This document shows, in pieces, positions 12,201 through 25,400 of a stretch of DNA of 64,000 bases (position 1 is the stretch's first letter; each line of letters starts with the position of its first letter). Below the pieces are notes generated by a model that was not told where the DNA came from, made no database searches, and worked only from the letters and a program-made list of their open reading frames with translations. The DNA is from Dipetalonema caudispina. Its lineage: Eukaryota > Nematoda > Chromadorea > Rhabditida > Onchocercidae. Made by a program: the position numbers and the translations under genes. The stretch is from NCBI GenBank assembly GCA_013365325.1, contig JABVXV010000257.1:1-64000 (forward strand), written 5' to 3'.

Positions 12201-13991
12201 CTTTGATCATTTACATTATTTTTCGGATTAAAAGAAAAAAAGTATTTTTTGATCAGTTACATTTTTTTTCCGATCTATTTATAAGCATTATGGCCTAAGG
12301 TTTTTTTTTTTTTTTTTACATTATTGTTAAATTAATTTTCTTTTTAAATCGAAAAAGAAGTAAAACGGAAATTTTCGAATTTATCTGAAATAATTTTTGC
12401 ATATGTTTGAGATAAATTGAAGATGGAATAGGAAAAAATGGGAGGGTTTCTTTTTTTTTTTCCTGTCTTTTTCATAATTATTGAATTAATTTTTTATTTC
12501 CGAATCAAAATAAAAAAATAATGAATGATTGGAATAAAAAAAAAAATTGAAAATTAAAGAGGAACACAATGTTATAAAAAATTTTTCAGAAATAATTTTT
12601 GCATATATTTGGGATGAAGCGGGGGAAAAATGAAAACTGGGAGAAGGGTAAAAAAAAAAAAAAAATTAAGGATTGCAAAAAGCGGGAAGAAGAGGGAAAA
12701 AGTTAAAATTTTAAGATTTTCGTAACAGATGCTAATCTAATCTTTGAACGATAACTTTTCTATCTAATAGCTTTAAAATATGCAACAACAATTGCGCAAA
12801 TGATTGCAATTCTAATAAATCAATGGAGCAATTTTTATGGATTAATTTTTACGAAGGACGAAATGGAAACAAAACAATTCTAAATGGGAAAATTAAGAAA
12901 TTGACAAAACTAAACTGTCTTTGATTCAGTTCAAATGACAGTGATAATACAAATTGATTGGGGAAAAAAAAAAGAAAGATAGATAGATAGATCGATCGAT
13001 CGATAGATAAATAGATAGATAAATGGATAGATGATTGAATTGTATGGTAAAAAAAAAAAGAGAAATGAAATTAGGAATGGGTTAAAATAGAAAAAAAAAA
13101 AAGGTAGTATTAGTAGTAATTGAAGTGATAGTGAAGAAAGAGTATGGTTTGGTACGAGATGGTATCAGCTGAAAACTGACAAATATTTCAGAATTTTTGG
13201 CGGGTACCAAAATCTTCATCAGTTTTAGACGACAGATGTGAACTGGAAAAAGAGAGAGAGAAAAAAAGATTGAAACCAATTTGAAAAATTTTTGTTACAG
13301 TTTCGAAACTTTTTTGTAAATCCAAATTTTGAAATTTCCAACATTTTTATTTATTATTTTACAGATTTTTTTTTTAAAAAAAAAGGAAGCAAGGCAGTTA
13401 CTTCTTGTTCAAACAATTTATACAGTAAATTCTGTACAGTAATTTTTCAGAATTTAAAATTTTAAAAAAGTTTTACGAAAAAATTAATTTTATTATTTGC
13501 AAATGATTATCATGTATCTGCATATAATAATGTATCAGGCTGAGAGGAAAAAATTAAAATTAGCGATTTAAGTTTGAAAAAGCTACTGAAATGGTAGTAT
13601 TTTAATGTAATAAGCTTAAAACTATGGGAATGAAATTTGGGGAATAAAAATAAAAAAGTGAAAAATTAACCAATTCATCTTCTAATTCTGCATAATGGGT
13701 ATTTTAATACGAATAATTCAAATTTTGTTCCTAATACAAATTAATTGAGTCGTGGAAAACAATGCAGCAAGCGATGATTTCCTTTAAATATCTGAAAGAT
13801 TTTGATTTTTTCCCAAACTTTTAGAATTATTTGTCCAAAAAAAAAAAAAAAAAGAAAAAAAAAGAAAAGAAAAACGATGAAAATATTATTTCCTTATGCT
13901 AACATAGTATTTTTCAAAAATTTTAAAAGTTTTTCGAAAAAATTTGAAAAAAAAGGAATATAACACAGCACATCTGCAAGCATGTACACAC

Positions 13992-14022
<31 letters not shown>

Positions 14023-15600
14023 CATACAAACAAACACACAGACAGACACATACGGATCATAAAATTTCAACGAAAACAACTTTTCAGTTATAAGTTCATT
14101 TCAACAGAAAGACAACAGGTGGAAAAATTTCTAGAAAATAAGGAATTTAACTAACTGTTTGTTGTTTGATGACATAATTACTAAAGCTTTCATCAGACAA
14201 CTTTTGGCCTAGACTCTTGCAATAAGCTAATTTAATTATGAAATGTAAAAATGTTCTATGCTAGGAATTTACATTTCTATGATCATCAATGTGTAAACAA
14301 GATGGAAAATGAATATCATAATTGAAAATGAATTAGCATAATTTAAAATTCCTAATTAACATGGCAATAAATAAGTTAAAATTTTATTGTGATGTAATCA
14401 TAAAATCACATATTATAAGGCTTATATTATATCTAAAGGTTAAATATTCATAGTGCTAACTTTACAAACTAAATTTTACTATGTTAAATTTATTACGTTA
14501 TATGCAAATTGAAAATTGCAAATAAAAAATGAATATTTTAGCATTTGCTTTATTTTTTTTTTTTTTTCAAAATAATCTCATAGTATATTTAATATTTTAA
14601 CCAATTACTTTTATATATTTTTTTTAATTATTTTATGTCTTATATTAAAAAAATCATCAAAGCATTTCGAAATATTTCGTACTTTTCACAAATAATTTTG
14701 TTGTAAATATTTTTTTCAAATCTGTTGAAAAAAATGGCAATTGTTGTTTTTATTAATACAGGTTCATAAAATGTATAAGAAGATTAATTATAAGTTCATA
14801 ATAGGTTGAACAAAATGTGCAATTTGTAATCTGTGTTAATTCCTAGCAAAAAAAAAAGGAAAAAAAGAACAAATTTATGTCTATTTTGATTCATTTAAAA
14901 TTTATCCTTTTAGTACTTTCATCCTAAATATCATTAATTTTTGATTCTTTTATGATTTAGTTTCATATTTCACTCCAAAATTTATTCTTTTAAATCAATT
15001 TATTACTTTTTTTTTTTTACCAACCTTCCATAACTCTTTTACTTTTCATCCTTTAGAAATTTCAACTTATTGTTTATTTTTAAAAAAAGATAAAAAAACG
15101 AGCAAAAAAAAAAAAAAAAAAACACTGTAATGAAATATTTTGTTAATGGTAAATTTTAATGTTCTTCCGAAACTTATAAATGACAAATAATAGCCGTTAA
15201 AAATAAATTAATTGATTCAATTAATTGTTGTCTGTCTTGCTGCAATATACAACAATTCGTATCGAAACAATAACAATAAATTGTCTACCTCAACGAAATG
15301 ATAGCATAAATTAATGGATAAATTTACGAGGGCTTTTTTAATCCATCCATATACAGTTCGATAAATGACGCCAACTATACCCATATAATGACCCATTAAT
15401 AAATAAATACGTAAAATTAGTGAAGATTTTTTTTTTATTGACAAATTTATGGTTGATCAAAACTGGTAATGAACAAAATTAAGAGGTAATTATTTGAGAC
15501 AGTACGATAGATACATTAGGCGCCAGTTCAATTTATAATAGTTAAAATTGTAATGAAAATATTTGATGAAATTTTAAAAAATTCTAAAATTTGTAAAGGG

Positions 15601-15631
<31 letters not shown>

Positions 15632-16251
15632 CTTCAACCATTGTAATTTCAAGCGAATGAATGAATGAATGAATGAATGAAGAAAAAGAATGATGTTGAA
15701 ATTAATAAAAATTTGTGAAAAATAAGTAAAGCACCGGAAAGGAAATTGAAAATGAATAAAAGTTTATGAATAAACTCGAGATAGTTATACGAATGTATCA
15801 ATAAATAAGTAAAGTATATGCAAAAAAAAAAAAAAAAAAACAAGAGTATGAGTAAAATTTTGTGATTAAATAGCTAATAATTAAGAAAACTTTTGAAAAA
15901 TTAAAAAAATAGCTTATCGTATATTACAAATTATAAAAGAGCCATAATAGCCCTATAAAATAATGATATTTTCCATAATTTTTTTTTTTTTTTTTGAATT
16001 TTTTTGCAAAAGCTAAAAAAAAACAAAAGAAAAAAAAAAAGAAAGATTATAAAATTTTTGGTGGAATTTCCGAAATTCAAAAATACCGTAGACAACAATA
16101 AAGATAATCACATATTGTAAGCATTTACTAATAACGATAATAAAGCAAAGTTAAATGATCTTAAATGTTTGCTTTTCTACAGTATACATTTATAGGAAAT
16201 AATGATGACAAAAGTGACAAACGGTTGTGAGAGAATAAATAAACAATATAA

Positions 16252-16490
16252 TCCTCCCGTAAATAACAATAAACTTTAATGAATGGGGTAACCCTCTCGT
16301 AAATGACGTTAAACTTTAATTAACGGGGTTATCCTCGGTGATCTTCTCGTAAATGACGTTAAACTTTAATTAACGGGGTTATCCTCAGTGATCTTCTCGT
16401 AAATGACGTTAAACTTTAATGAACGAGGTAATCCTCTCGTAAATAATGCTCAGTTTTAGATCCACCCACAAATGACTTTAAACTTGAACA
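16252..16490. repeat. Tandem array with alternating 40/50-bp spacing
   Basis: The anchor CGTAAAT recurs at 16258, 16298, 16348, 16398 and 16438, so spacing is 40, 50, 50, 40. The common core is CGTAAATGACGTTAAACTTT followed by AATTAACGGGG. The 50-bp units carry an extra block GGTGATCTT or AGTGATCTT. A decayed unit follows to about 16490. Confidence 0.9.
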
Positions 16491-19283
16491 AAATGTCAAT
16501 AATAAATTTTTAATACTTGGAGAATTTCTCTGAAAATTTGATTTAATTACTATCATTCAACTATATCTTAATCAGAATAATATTTGATGACATGCAGCAA
16601 CTATGATTTATTATATTTTTAAAAATTACCCTGTAATTGTCGAATAAATCTAAATTGTAGAAAGTTAAAATTGAAATAATCAACCATTAAAGAAACATTG
16701 ATCGACTTTTTTTATTTTTCAAATTTTTTTTTTTTTTTTTTTTTGCTGTACATGATAAATGATTAGTCAATATACGATTTGTTTCGTTTCACACTTTTCA
16801 AAAACTTACTTTTCAGAGGATTTTTGTTTCTCTTTTTTTTTTTTTTTGAATTCCAAACAAGAAAAAAAAAAAAGAGAAACGAAAAGAAGTGGAAAAGATC
16901 TTTGAAGATTTGTGACGCAAAAAATGAAAACGAAGTTCGAAAATGTTAAACCGAAAGAATTTTTGACTCCGTCGGGAATTAAATCATAGGCACATTTTTT
17001 TGCTTTGTCTCAACCAATTCTCAAAAAATCCTATGAGGATGTAAAAAATCTGAAGGATTAATAAGCCGAAAAATCAACTTGAGACAAATAATCATAAATT
17101 TTTTTCCCCTAAAAATAAGGGAAAGAAAACAAATGAAAAATATGGAATGGAATTTTTTAAATTTTTAACAATTTCGCAACTAAATTTGTAAATTATATAT
17201 CCAATTTTTATTTTATAACAATTATTTTCCAACTATTTTTTTATAAAAAAAAAGTGTATAGATTTAATGGTGAATAAATGGGAAATGGGAAAAAAATTGA
17301 AATTTAGGGTTAAGATAAAATAAATATACCATATAGGAAATTAAAAATAGGTAATATTTGAAAAAAATATTTATGGGTAAAAAAAAAAAGAATTCTATGC
17401 AAAGAAGGAAAACTATTCCATAACAACAAACACTTTTGGATCAATTGAGATGAGGAGGGACAAATCATATATTTGAATACAGTTCAATCGATTCATCACA
17501 AACTAAATCAGATCATTACATTTACCTTCTCTTCTTTCTCCTTTACCTCTTCCTTCATCCATCTTCATTATTTTCAGAGAAATGTAGCAAAATGATCGGA
17601 TTAGCTAACTAACTGATCAACACCGACAATTAGCCAAAAAAAAAAATGAATTATGCAAAACGATTGATTGTGGAATGTCGTGGCAGAAATAAAGAAAACA
17701 AACAAGGCAGTAATAACCTTTGACCTTTGTCTTATTCTATAAAATTGGAAATATTATGCTGATTGTTTCAGCGGTTAATCTAATCAATGCAAAAGAAATG
17801 ATGATAATTGCTCTAATCTATTATGGCATGACTTGTTGATGTTTAGTTAAATCGATGTAAATTAAAGACTACAAAAAAAAAAAAAAAAAACAAAAAATTT
17901 GATTGATTACGAATTTTTCTTCATTTAAAGTTTTAAATTAGTAGTAAATTTTTTTCTCTCCCTTTTCCTGAAAAAGTAAATTAGCACATTATTTTTAGGA
18001 TTACTTTTTTTTTTTTTTTAAATAACATATCTTTTTTTTTTAAAAAAGTTATCCGAATTTTTCTTTTATCGATTCAAATTAATGAATCTAAACTAAGAGC
18101 AATCTTTTACCAATTATATGATAATGATTTATTCTGGTAATAATATCCGGGATAATCTATCCATCAATTATTTCATTTTTCTTTTCTTTTGGAAATTGCA
18201 GAAAAAGAATGAGAAAGATATTTTATCGTTATTGAAGAAGACTGCAAAAATTTCCTATTAATATAAGTTAACATTTTGATAAATTATTTGAATTAAAATA
18301 TGGTTAAAATTTAACAAATTCCTTTTATGAATTTAAATATATATATATATATATATATAAGCAAATATATATATATATGCCACATATGTATCCTGATTTC
18401 TCGATAATTATCTTCTTTCACTTATTTTGCATAAAAATTAGCGGAACTTCTCTGAATGCTAAACGGATGCCAAATTTTCCGGTTACAAAATTACTGAAAA
18501 AAAAAAAAAGTCTAGAATAATATTAGCTAATCATTTTAAATAATTTTATCATTACGAAAAATTTTGATACATTTAGTAATCATATCAAAATCAAACAAAC
18601 AATCATTTTGATTTGTTCATGAAAAAATTCAAACAAAAAAACAATAAAGAAAACATATGATCAAATATTATCATATCACCAATCATTTTATACTTCATTT
18701 TTAATCCATTTATAAAAACAATAAAAATTAATTTATTCAACTTTTACTTTACCTATTTTATTCCTACTTTTTTTTTACCCTCAATTTACTAACAAATTAT
18801 AAAAGTAAACAAACAAACTTGAAACAATTATATCACTATGATATGTTTCGTTTTTTCACAAACTATATAATCTATCAAGTGGTTTTTTTTTTTACCTTTT
18901 TAACCGTATTTACATTTTCCAACTCTCTCTCTTTCTCCCTCTCTCTCTTTCTCCCTCTTTTTCATTCAACTTTTTTTTTTTCCCTTGGTTATTTACTTGA
19001 TCATTATGAAAGACCTCAAGGGTAAACCCTGTAACAAATGTCAATGATGTTGACAGTTAAATGGTCAATAAAAAACTTCTCCGGTTGACATCAACTTCCA
19101 TTTCCTTCCTCTTCTTGATGATCTTAAAATGTGACAGTATCCATTCCTTCTTCCCTTTTGCTATATCATTTCGTATATATTAAATTTTTGTTTTGATATT
19201 ACTAAACTATAACGTGTGCCATACAATAAACGATGAGTTAAGAAAAGTATATGAGAAAAAAAAAGAAAAATATTTAATAATTG

Positions 19284-19425
19284 GGACAGTAATTCCTATG
19301 ACGGTATACGGTTTATCTTCATTTCTGAAACAGTAATCTCCATGACAGAATACGATTTATCTCCGATCTTCTTCCAAAACAGTAATTTCCATAATGATAA
19401 ATGATTTATCTTCAATCTTCTTTCT
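19284..19425. repeat. Three-copy degenerate tandem repeat (44-49 bp)
   Basis: The block ACAGTAAT followed by CCATGAC and GATTTATCT recurs at 19286, 19330 and 19379. Units differ by several substitutions and small indels. Confidence 0.8.
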
Positions 19426-22400
19426 AATTTACCTGATTAAATTAATAAAAAATGAACAGGTAACATTGCAAGCTATAAGAGAAAAATTGAATTAAAATTC
19501 CTCTTCTGTTATTCCCAATAAAACGAAGAAAAGGAAAAAGGTCGAAAAATGAAGAAAATTTTTCAAATTATAGAAATAATATTTGTAAATCAAATTCACT
19601 TTTCAACAATTGTAAATAAAATTAATTGTAATAATCACAATAATTATGTTCAATAGTCCATTAAAAATATTAATGATGATAATAATAATAACGATAATAG
19701 TACTAGTGATGGATTAATAGTAATAAATGTGATTTTTGCTATCATCAATTTAATGATCAATAAATGATGTAAAAAAAACTTCTCAGGCGAAAAACTAATA
19801 AATGAGAAATATGATATAATTATAATTATGTATAATAGGATTCATTAATACTAAAAAAAAAAAAAAAAGGAAAAAATACAAGAGAAAAATTAAAATTAAA
19901 TTAAAGGGAATAAAAAATATGGTTGAAAATTTCCTGGTATCAATAGTAGCAACAGTATGATCATCACTATCATTATCAACAACAAATTTGCCACATTTCA
20001 TGGATGGAGTAAAAGTTAAACTTTTTTTTTTTTTATAAATTAATAGTTAACAATAATGATCTATCTTCTTCATTTCATCTAATACAAAGAAAATATGGGA
20101 AAAGTAAGGAAATTAGTGATGATCGAAAAGAGAGGGAGAAAATTTCCACAGGAGGGAAAAGAAAAGGTAATATGGGGAATAAAGGGTGGAGTTCGTTTCA
20201 CTTTACTTCACTTAGATAGATAGGATGGATAGATAGATCCCCTTCTTTTCCCCCAATTTCATCTATCCTTCCGTAAAAGATTTAACCCTTTAAACATACA
20301 CGATTGCTTTTAACCCTTTGTGCTGTAATCCGTTAGCGAATCCAAAATCTACTACTTATCGCTCGTTTACTACAACAGCACACAAGATGTTCCAAATTTT
20401 TACAACTGTTCCATTGAAACAGATGCGATATGATTTTCATTTCTATTTAAGGGGTGGAATGAAAAGAACAAAAAAGAAAAAAAAAAAAAAGGAGGGAATA
20501 ACATATCGAAAGAGGAAAAATTTTTTTTTTTTTTTTTTGTTAGATATTGTTAAATGAAAAATGATAAAAGAAAGATGAAAGAAAGCAAAGAATGACAATA
20601 AATGAAATGATATTAGAAATTAGCATTAAATTATTCAATGAAAATGTTGCATAAATTGTAACTGAATATTATTGAAGGAAATGTATATAATTAGAGGAAA
20701 AGATGAAGAAGTAAACAATACAGTAAATTGATAAATAATAGTAAATAAATAAACAAATTCAAATAATAATACTAATACTAATATTTGTAATGGCAAATAA
20801 TAATAAGAATAAGAATAAACATAAAAATAACAACAAAATAGAACTCATTGTTGAAAATTTTTTGTTCTAAAAACAAAATATAAACATATATTTGAATAAG
20901 CATTTATTGATTTCTTTTTTTTTAAATCTTTAAATGATATCTACATTTGTGTTTTTTTTTTGAAATTATTACCATCAAAAATATTTAATAATTATTCAAA
21001 AAAGTAAGGAAATTATGAGAGCATTTATTATCATCATTATCATTGTTGACAATTCATGTAATTTATCATTATCATTTCTAAAAATTTGCCATTTTTAATC
21101 CAAAATTGTTGAAGATTACAGAAAGATCTATGATCATTATTATTATCACTATTATTATTATCGCTATTACTCATTAATCATTAATTGAAATACTCATTGT
21201 TATCTTCAACATTTACTAATACAAACCAAGTTCAGTTACTGTTGAAATCTTATTGTTGTCTACTGTACTGTTGAATCGATTTGAAATATATGGTAATATA
21301 TGCATATTTGACAATTTTTCTATAACTAATAAAAAAAAAAAAGAAAAAATAATGGAAAAATTGGAAATTGAAAATTTTGAGGAAAACTAGTTTATATAAC
21401 TTTTATTTATTTACTCGTTTATTTTGGAAAAACAGGTAATCATTTTTCTTTTTTGTTACTGTAAATAAATAATATACAAAAAAATACTCACATTATTATA
21501 TACATATATATTTTTTAAATAGTTTATTTAAATTGAATTTTTTTAATAAATTCTAAAATTTAAAGCAAAAAAAAAGTGAAGAAATTTTTTTTTTTTTACA
21601 TTTAATCGTTTTATTTAAAGTAAATAAATGAGTGAAAAGTTATAAATAATTTGAAAAACAATAAAAAACAAAAAAAAAAAAAAGCAAAGAAAAATTTGAT
21701 GATGGATTATCCTTTATGAGCTACTTACTTTACCCTCTTAACAATGATACCAACCTTCATTTAACTTTTTATGCAAATTATACCAAATCCTTTTGTTCTA
21801 CTTTTATTTTATTCATCCTTTTTACTTCCTTTCTTTTCTATCATTTATCTCTCGTCATTCAACCTTAATCTTTCATCATTGTTGTGCGGAATTGTCACAC
21901 GTGTCACACGTACCATCTTTTCTTTTGTCTTTCCCATTCATTTATTAGACATTGGCCACTTCACTCACAATGACAAAATTTGCATTTTCATTTTTCTTCA
22001 TCATTTGATGATGGATAATCTAAACATATCACAGTCTTCTTTCCATTCATTACCATTGATCACCATATTTGGGACGCTAAATTAGTGGATGATTTGTTGA
22101 AAATAATGAAAATTTTATCACAATAATATTCAACTATATCATGGTGAATTTTTGATAACAATCTATAAACTTTTGAATTTGATCATTTAAATATCAAATA
22201 ATGACAACAAAAAAATGTTAACAAATGTGATAATAATAATAACGAACAGGTGATAATGATGATGCTAATGGTTGTAAATAAAAGATGATTTTTTAAGAAT
22301 ATGAAAATTTTATTATGATAGGATCGAGTATATCACATAAAATTTTTGATAACATGATATGATTAAGTGATGATGGTGATGATAGCATTATAATGATGAA

Positions 22401-25400
22401 CTATGATGATGATAATGATGATAGTAATATTAATAATTGTAATGATGGAAGATAATGATGATTATGATGATTGTGATGATGATATTTGCTTGCTCAGAAT
22501 ACATTTTACTCTCCTCCACTTACTCATTCATTATTCTGTAATTATCATCAACCATTTTAATCATATCAGTATAAGAGGAAGCGTTATTAAAGATGAAACA
22601 AATTATTGAAATAAATTATTAAATTTGTTAATGGCATTTATTTTAAAATATATTACTAAACATATATCGTAACTCTTTTAAGATATGAAAATTTGACAAA
22701 ATAGGATGGAAAAATAGGAAATGATTAAAATTGATTGATGAGTTGTAAAGTGATCTGTTATATTTTATTATATGAAAGAATGGTAAGGTATATGAGTAGT
22801 TGTAGTAGTAGTAATAATAATAATACCTAATCATTTCTTTATATTTGTGCAATTAAAAACTTTTGATCTCCACTTGAATTACTTCAATTTTATGACTCAT
22901 TTTATTAACACTTAAACAGATGAAGTACTGTCATCCATTCATTTATACAATTGTCAAATCTAACTAATAAAAAGAATGAAAGAGAAAGGGATAGAGATTA
23001 AGAGAGAGAGAGAAAGAGTGAAAGATGCAATACTTATTATTATTGCTTTTACCTTTATCATCATCATCATCTTCTCCACTTTTTGGTATTTTAAAGTGTT
23101 GCATATCACGATAACCCAATGATGATGATGATGACAAATTCAAGGGTCATTGAGTCAATGATATGTTTATGGTCGGCAATCTTTCGGATTGTGTTTTTTT
23201 TTTTTTTTTTTTTCTCCTTTCTCAGGTATAATGATGAATGAAAGAAGGAAAAGAAGAAAAAAAAAAATAAGATAGCAATGAAAAGGTGAAGTAAAAAAAA
23301 CAAAAAACAAAAAACAAAAAAAAAAAAAAGGAAGAAATAAAATGAAAAGATGTAGATGAACGAATAGGATGGATAAGAATGGACAGATAGATGGATTATG
23401 GATGGATTTAGAGGATATCAGATTAATTTCTGATGATGTAATATGTATCGGTATCTTCTTTTATATATCGGATGATGATAATGATGATGATGCTGATGAA
23501 GTGAACTGTACTGAACAAAATATTTCGCCTTTTCATTCTTAACTTTTTCCAATTTACCGGATGAATACAACAATAATGATAGATATTTGTTGCTAAAAAT
23601 ATCCGAACAAAATATTTGGAAAGAAGAAAAGAAAAAAGAATTTAATATTTTCGATCAGATCTGTTACAATTTACAATTTTATAATGCCAAAGCTAAATTG
23701 ACCAGTAATGATATCTGGCGTATAAGATATTTGGTTACTTAAAAATTCTTCTTTCAAGTAACCGAAATATTTAGGAAGCAACAAGTATTTGACATTTTTG
23801 CTCAGGTCTGATACAACTTACAAGCCAAAATTGATATCAAAAAAAAAAAAAAAAATAGATGAATCGCTTTTTTTTGAAATCCGAAAATCTTTTTCCAAAT
23901 TTGAAGTATTATGAAACACAGTTAAAGATTTCGAAGTTTAATTAGTATTTAAAATGCATTTCGGTGTTTTATTTCGTCTCTTTCATACACTTCCAAAAAC
24001 ATCATTTAACTATAATTATGATTTATTGTTGCAAATAAATTAAACTACATAGAATAATTCAATTCATCTTTCGTTTTATTCAAAAATTATTTGATTTTAA
24101 ATTTGATGGAATATTAAATTTTTTTTTTCAACTTTATTATTACTACAATTAGAAACATCTGGTAAAATTTATTGAATTATCACTTAATAGATGGGTAATT
24201 ATTGAATCAAATGTATCTTATACTGTCACATACGATAAATATATTTCTTACATTAGTTATTTTGAAACATACATGAAAAGGAAATAACAAGGAAAAAAAA
24301 AAAAAAAGGAGAAAGAAAACCTTAAAATCTTGTAATCTTAACTAAATTTAATTTTAATCATAATTAATCAGATAATTATTACATTTGACAATTCATATAC
24401 TGTCACGAACTACCACGAATATATTCATATTTATTATTTTAAAATAAATTAATCATAATACAAAAATAAACATGCATACATTCATTTACAATCATATAGT
24501 TTAATTAAGTTAATCATAATGCATAATTACTGTAATTGCATAATAATATGTAAACAGACACATATTTACAGTTATATACTCTAATTAAGTTAATTACAAT
24601 ACTTCCTAATACATAATCGTTGTAATTTTATAATGATATACGTATACAAGTGTATATAGTTATACGGCATAACTCAGTTAATCATGATATGTAATCATGA
24701 TAATTTTACAGAGATATGATATATTATTAGTAATGAATGGAATTGATATTAATAATAATATATATCCATATTTGCTCGTTTTTTCAACGCTTTTCCTTCT
24801 TTTTTTTTCATTTTTCTGTTATTATGTAAGTAAAAGTTAAAAATAATACAAACAAAAATTGTTATTTATTTGATTTAAACAAAATATTTTTCATTAAATA
24901 TCGTTGCAATAATATAACATAAAATATTAGTTGTTAGTAATTCATCGTAGATCGTATCAATGAATATAAATGAAAAGTATTTGTCAAATTCCAATGACAA
25001 TAATGTCAATCAACGAAATCGAAATAGTTATTTAAAATTGCCTCTTCTTTTAATATTATTCCTGGTTAATTCTAATTGTAAGCTTATTAAGCTGCCATCG
25101 TTTCATATATTCAATGCCAATCAAATTTATAAATGTATATTTAATATTATATATATTTAAATTTAAGTTCCTTTTTCTCATTCGTCATTTTTCACTTCCA
25201 TTCATTTATTTACATTTATTTAGCATCAATAGATTTGAAAAAAAAAAAAAAAAAAAAGAAAGAAAAGGTAGAAAAAATGAATGAAAATAATATATGCCAT
25301 TTATTTCGATATAATTTTGATATTTAATTTTTGTGGTTCTATTTTCATTTTTCGAACAGTAAAATAAATTTTGTATTAATTAGACTTCTCTATTTAATAA

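Noticed and set aside
16252..16490. CRISPR-like repeat/spacer array
   Set aside because: Spacing alternates 40/50 bp with no unique spacers, units drift, and the genome is eukaryotic.
21771..22085. 104-codon plus-strand frame beginning MQIIPNPF
   Set aside because: The region is pyrimidine-rich, which suppresses stops; no splice sites or domain. Kept only as part of the desert.
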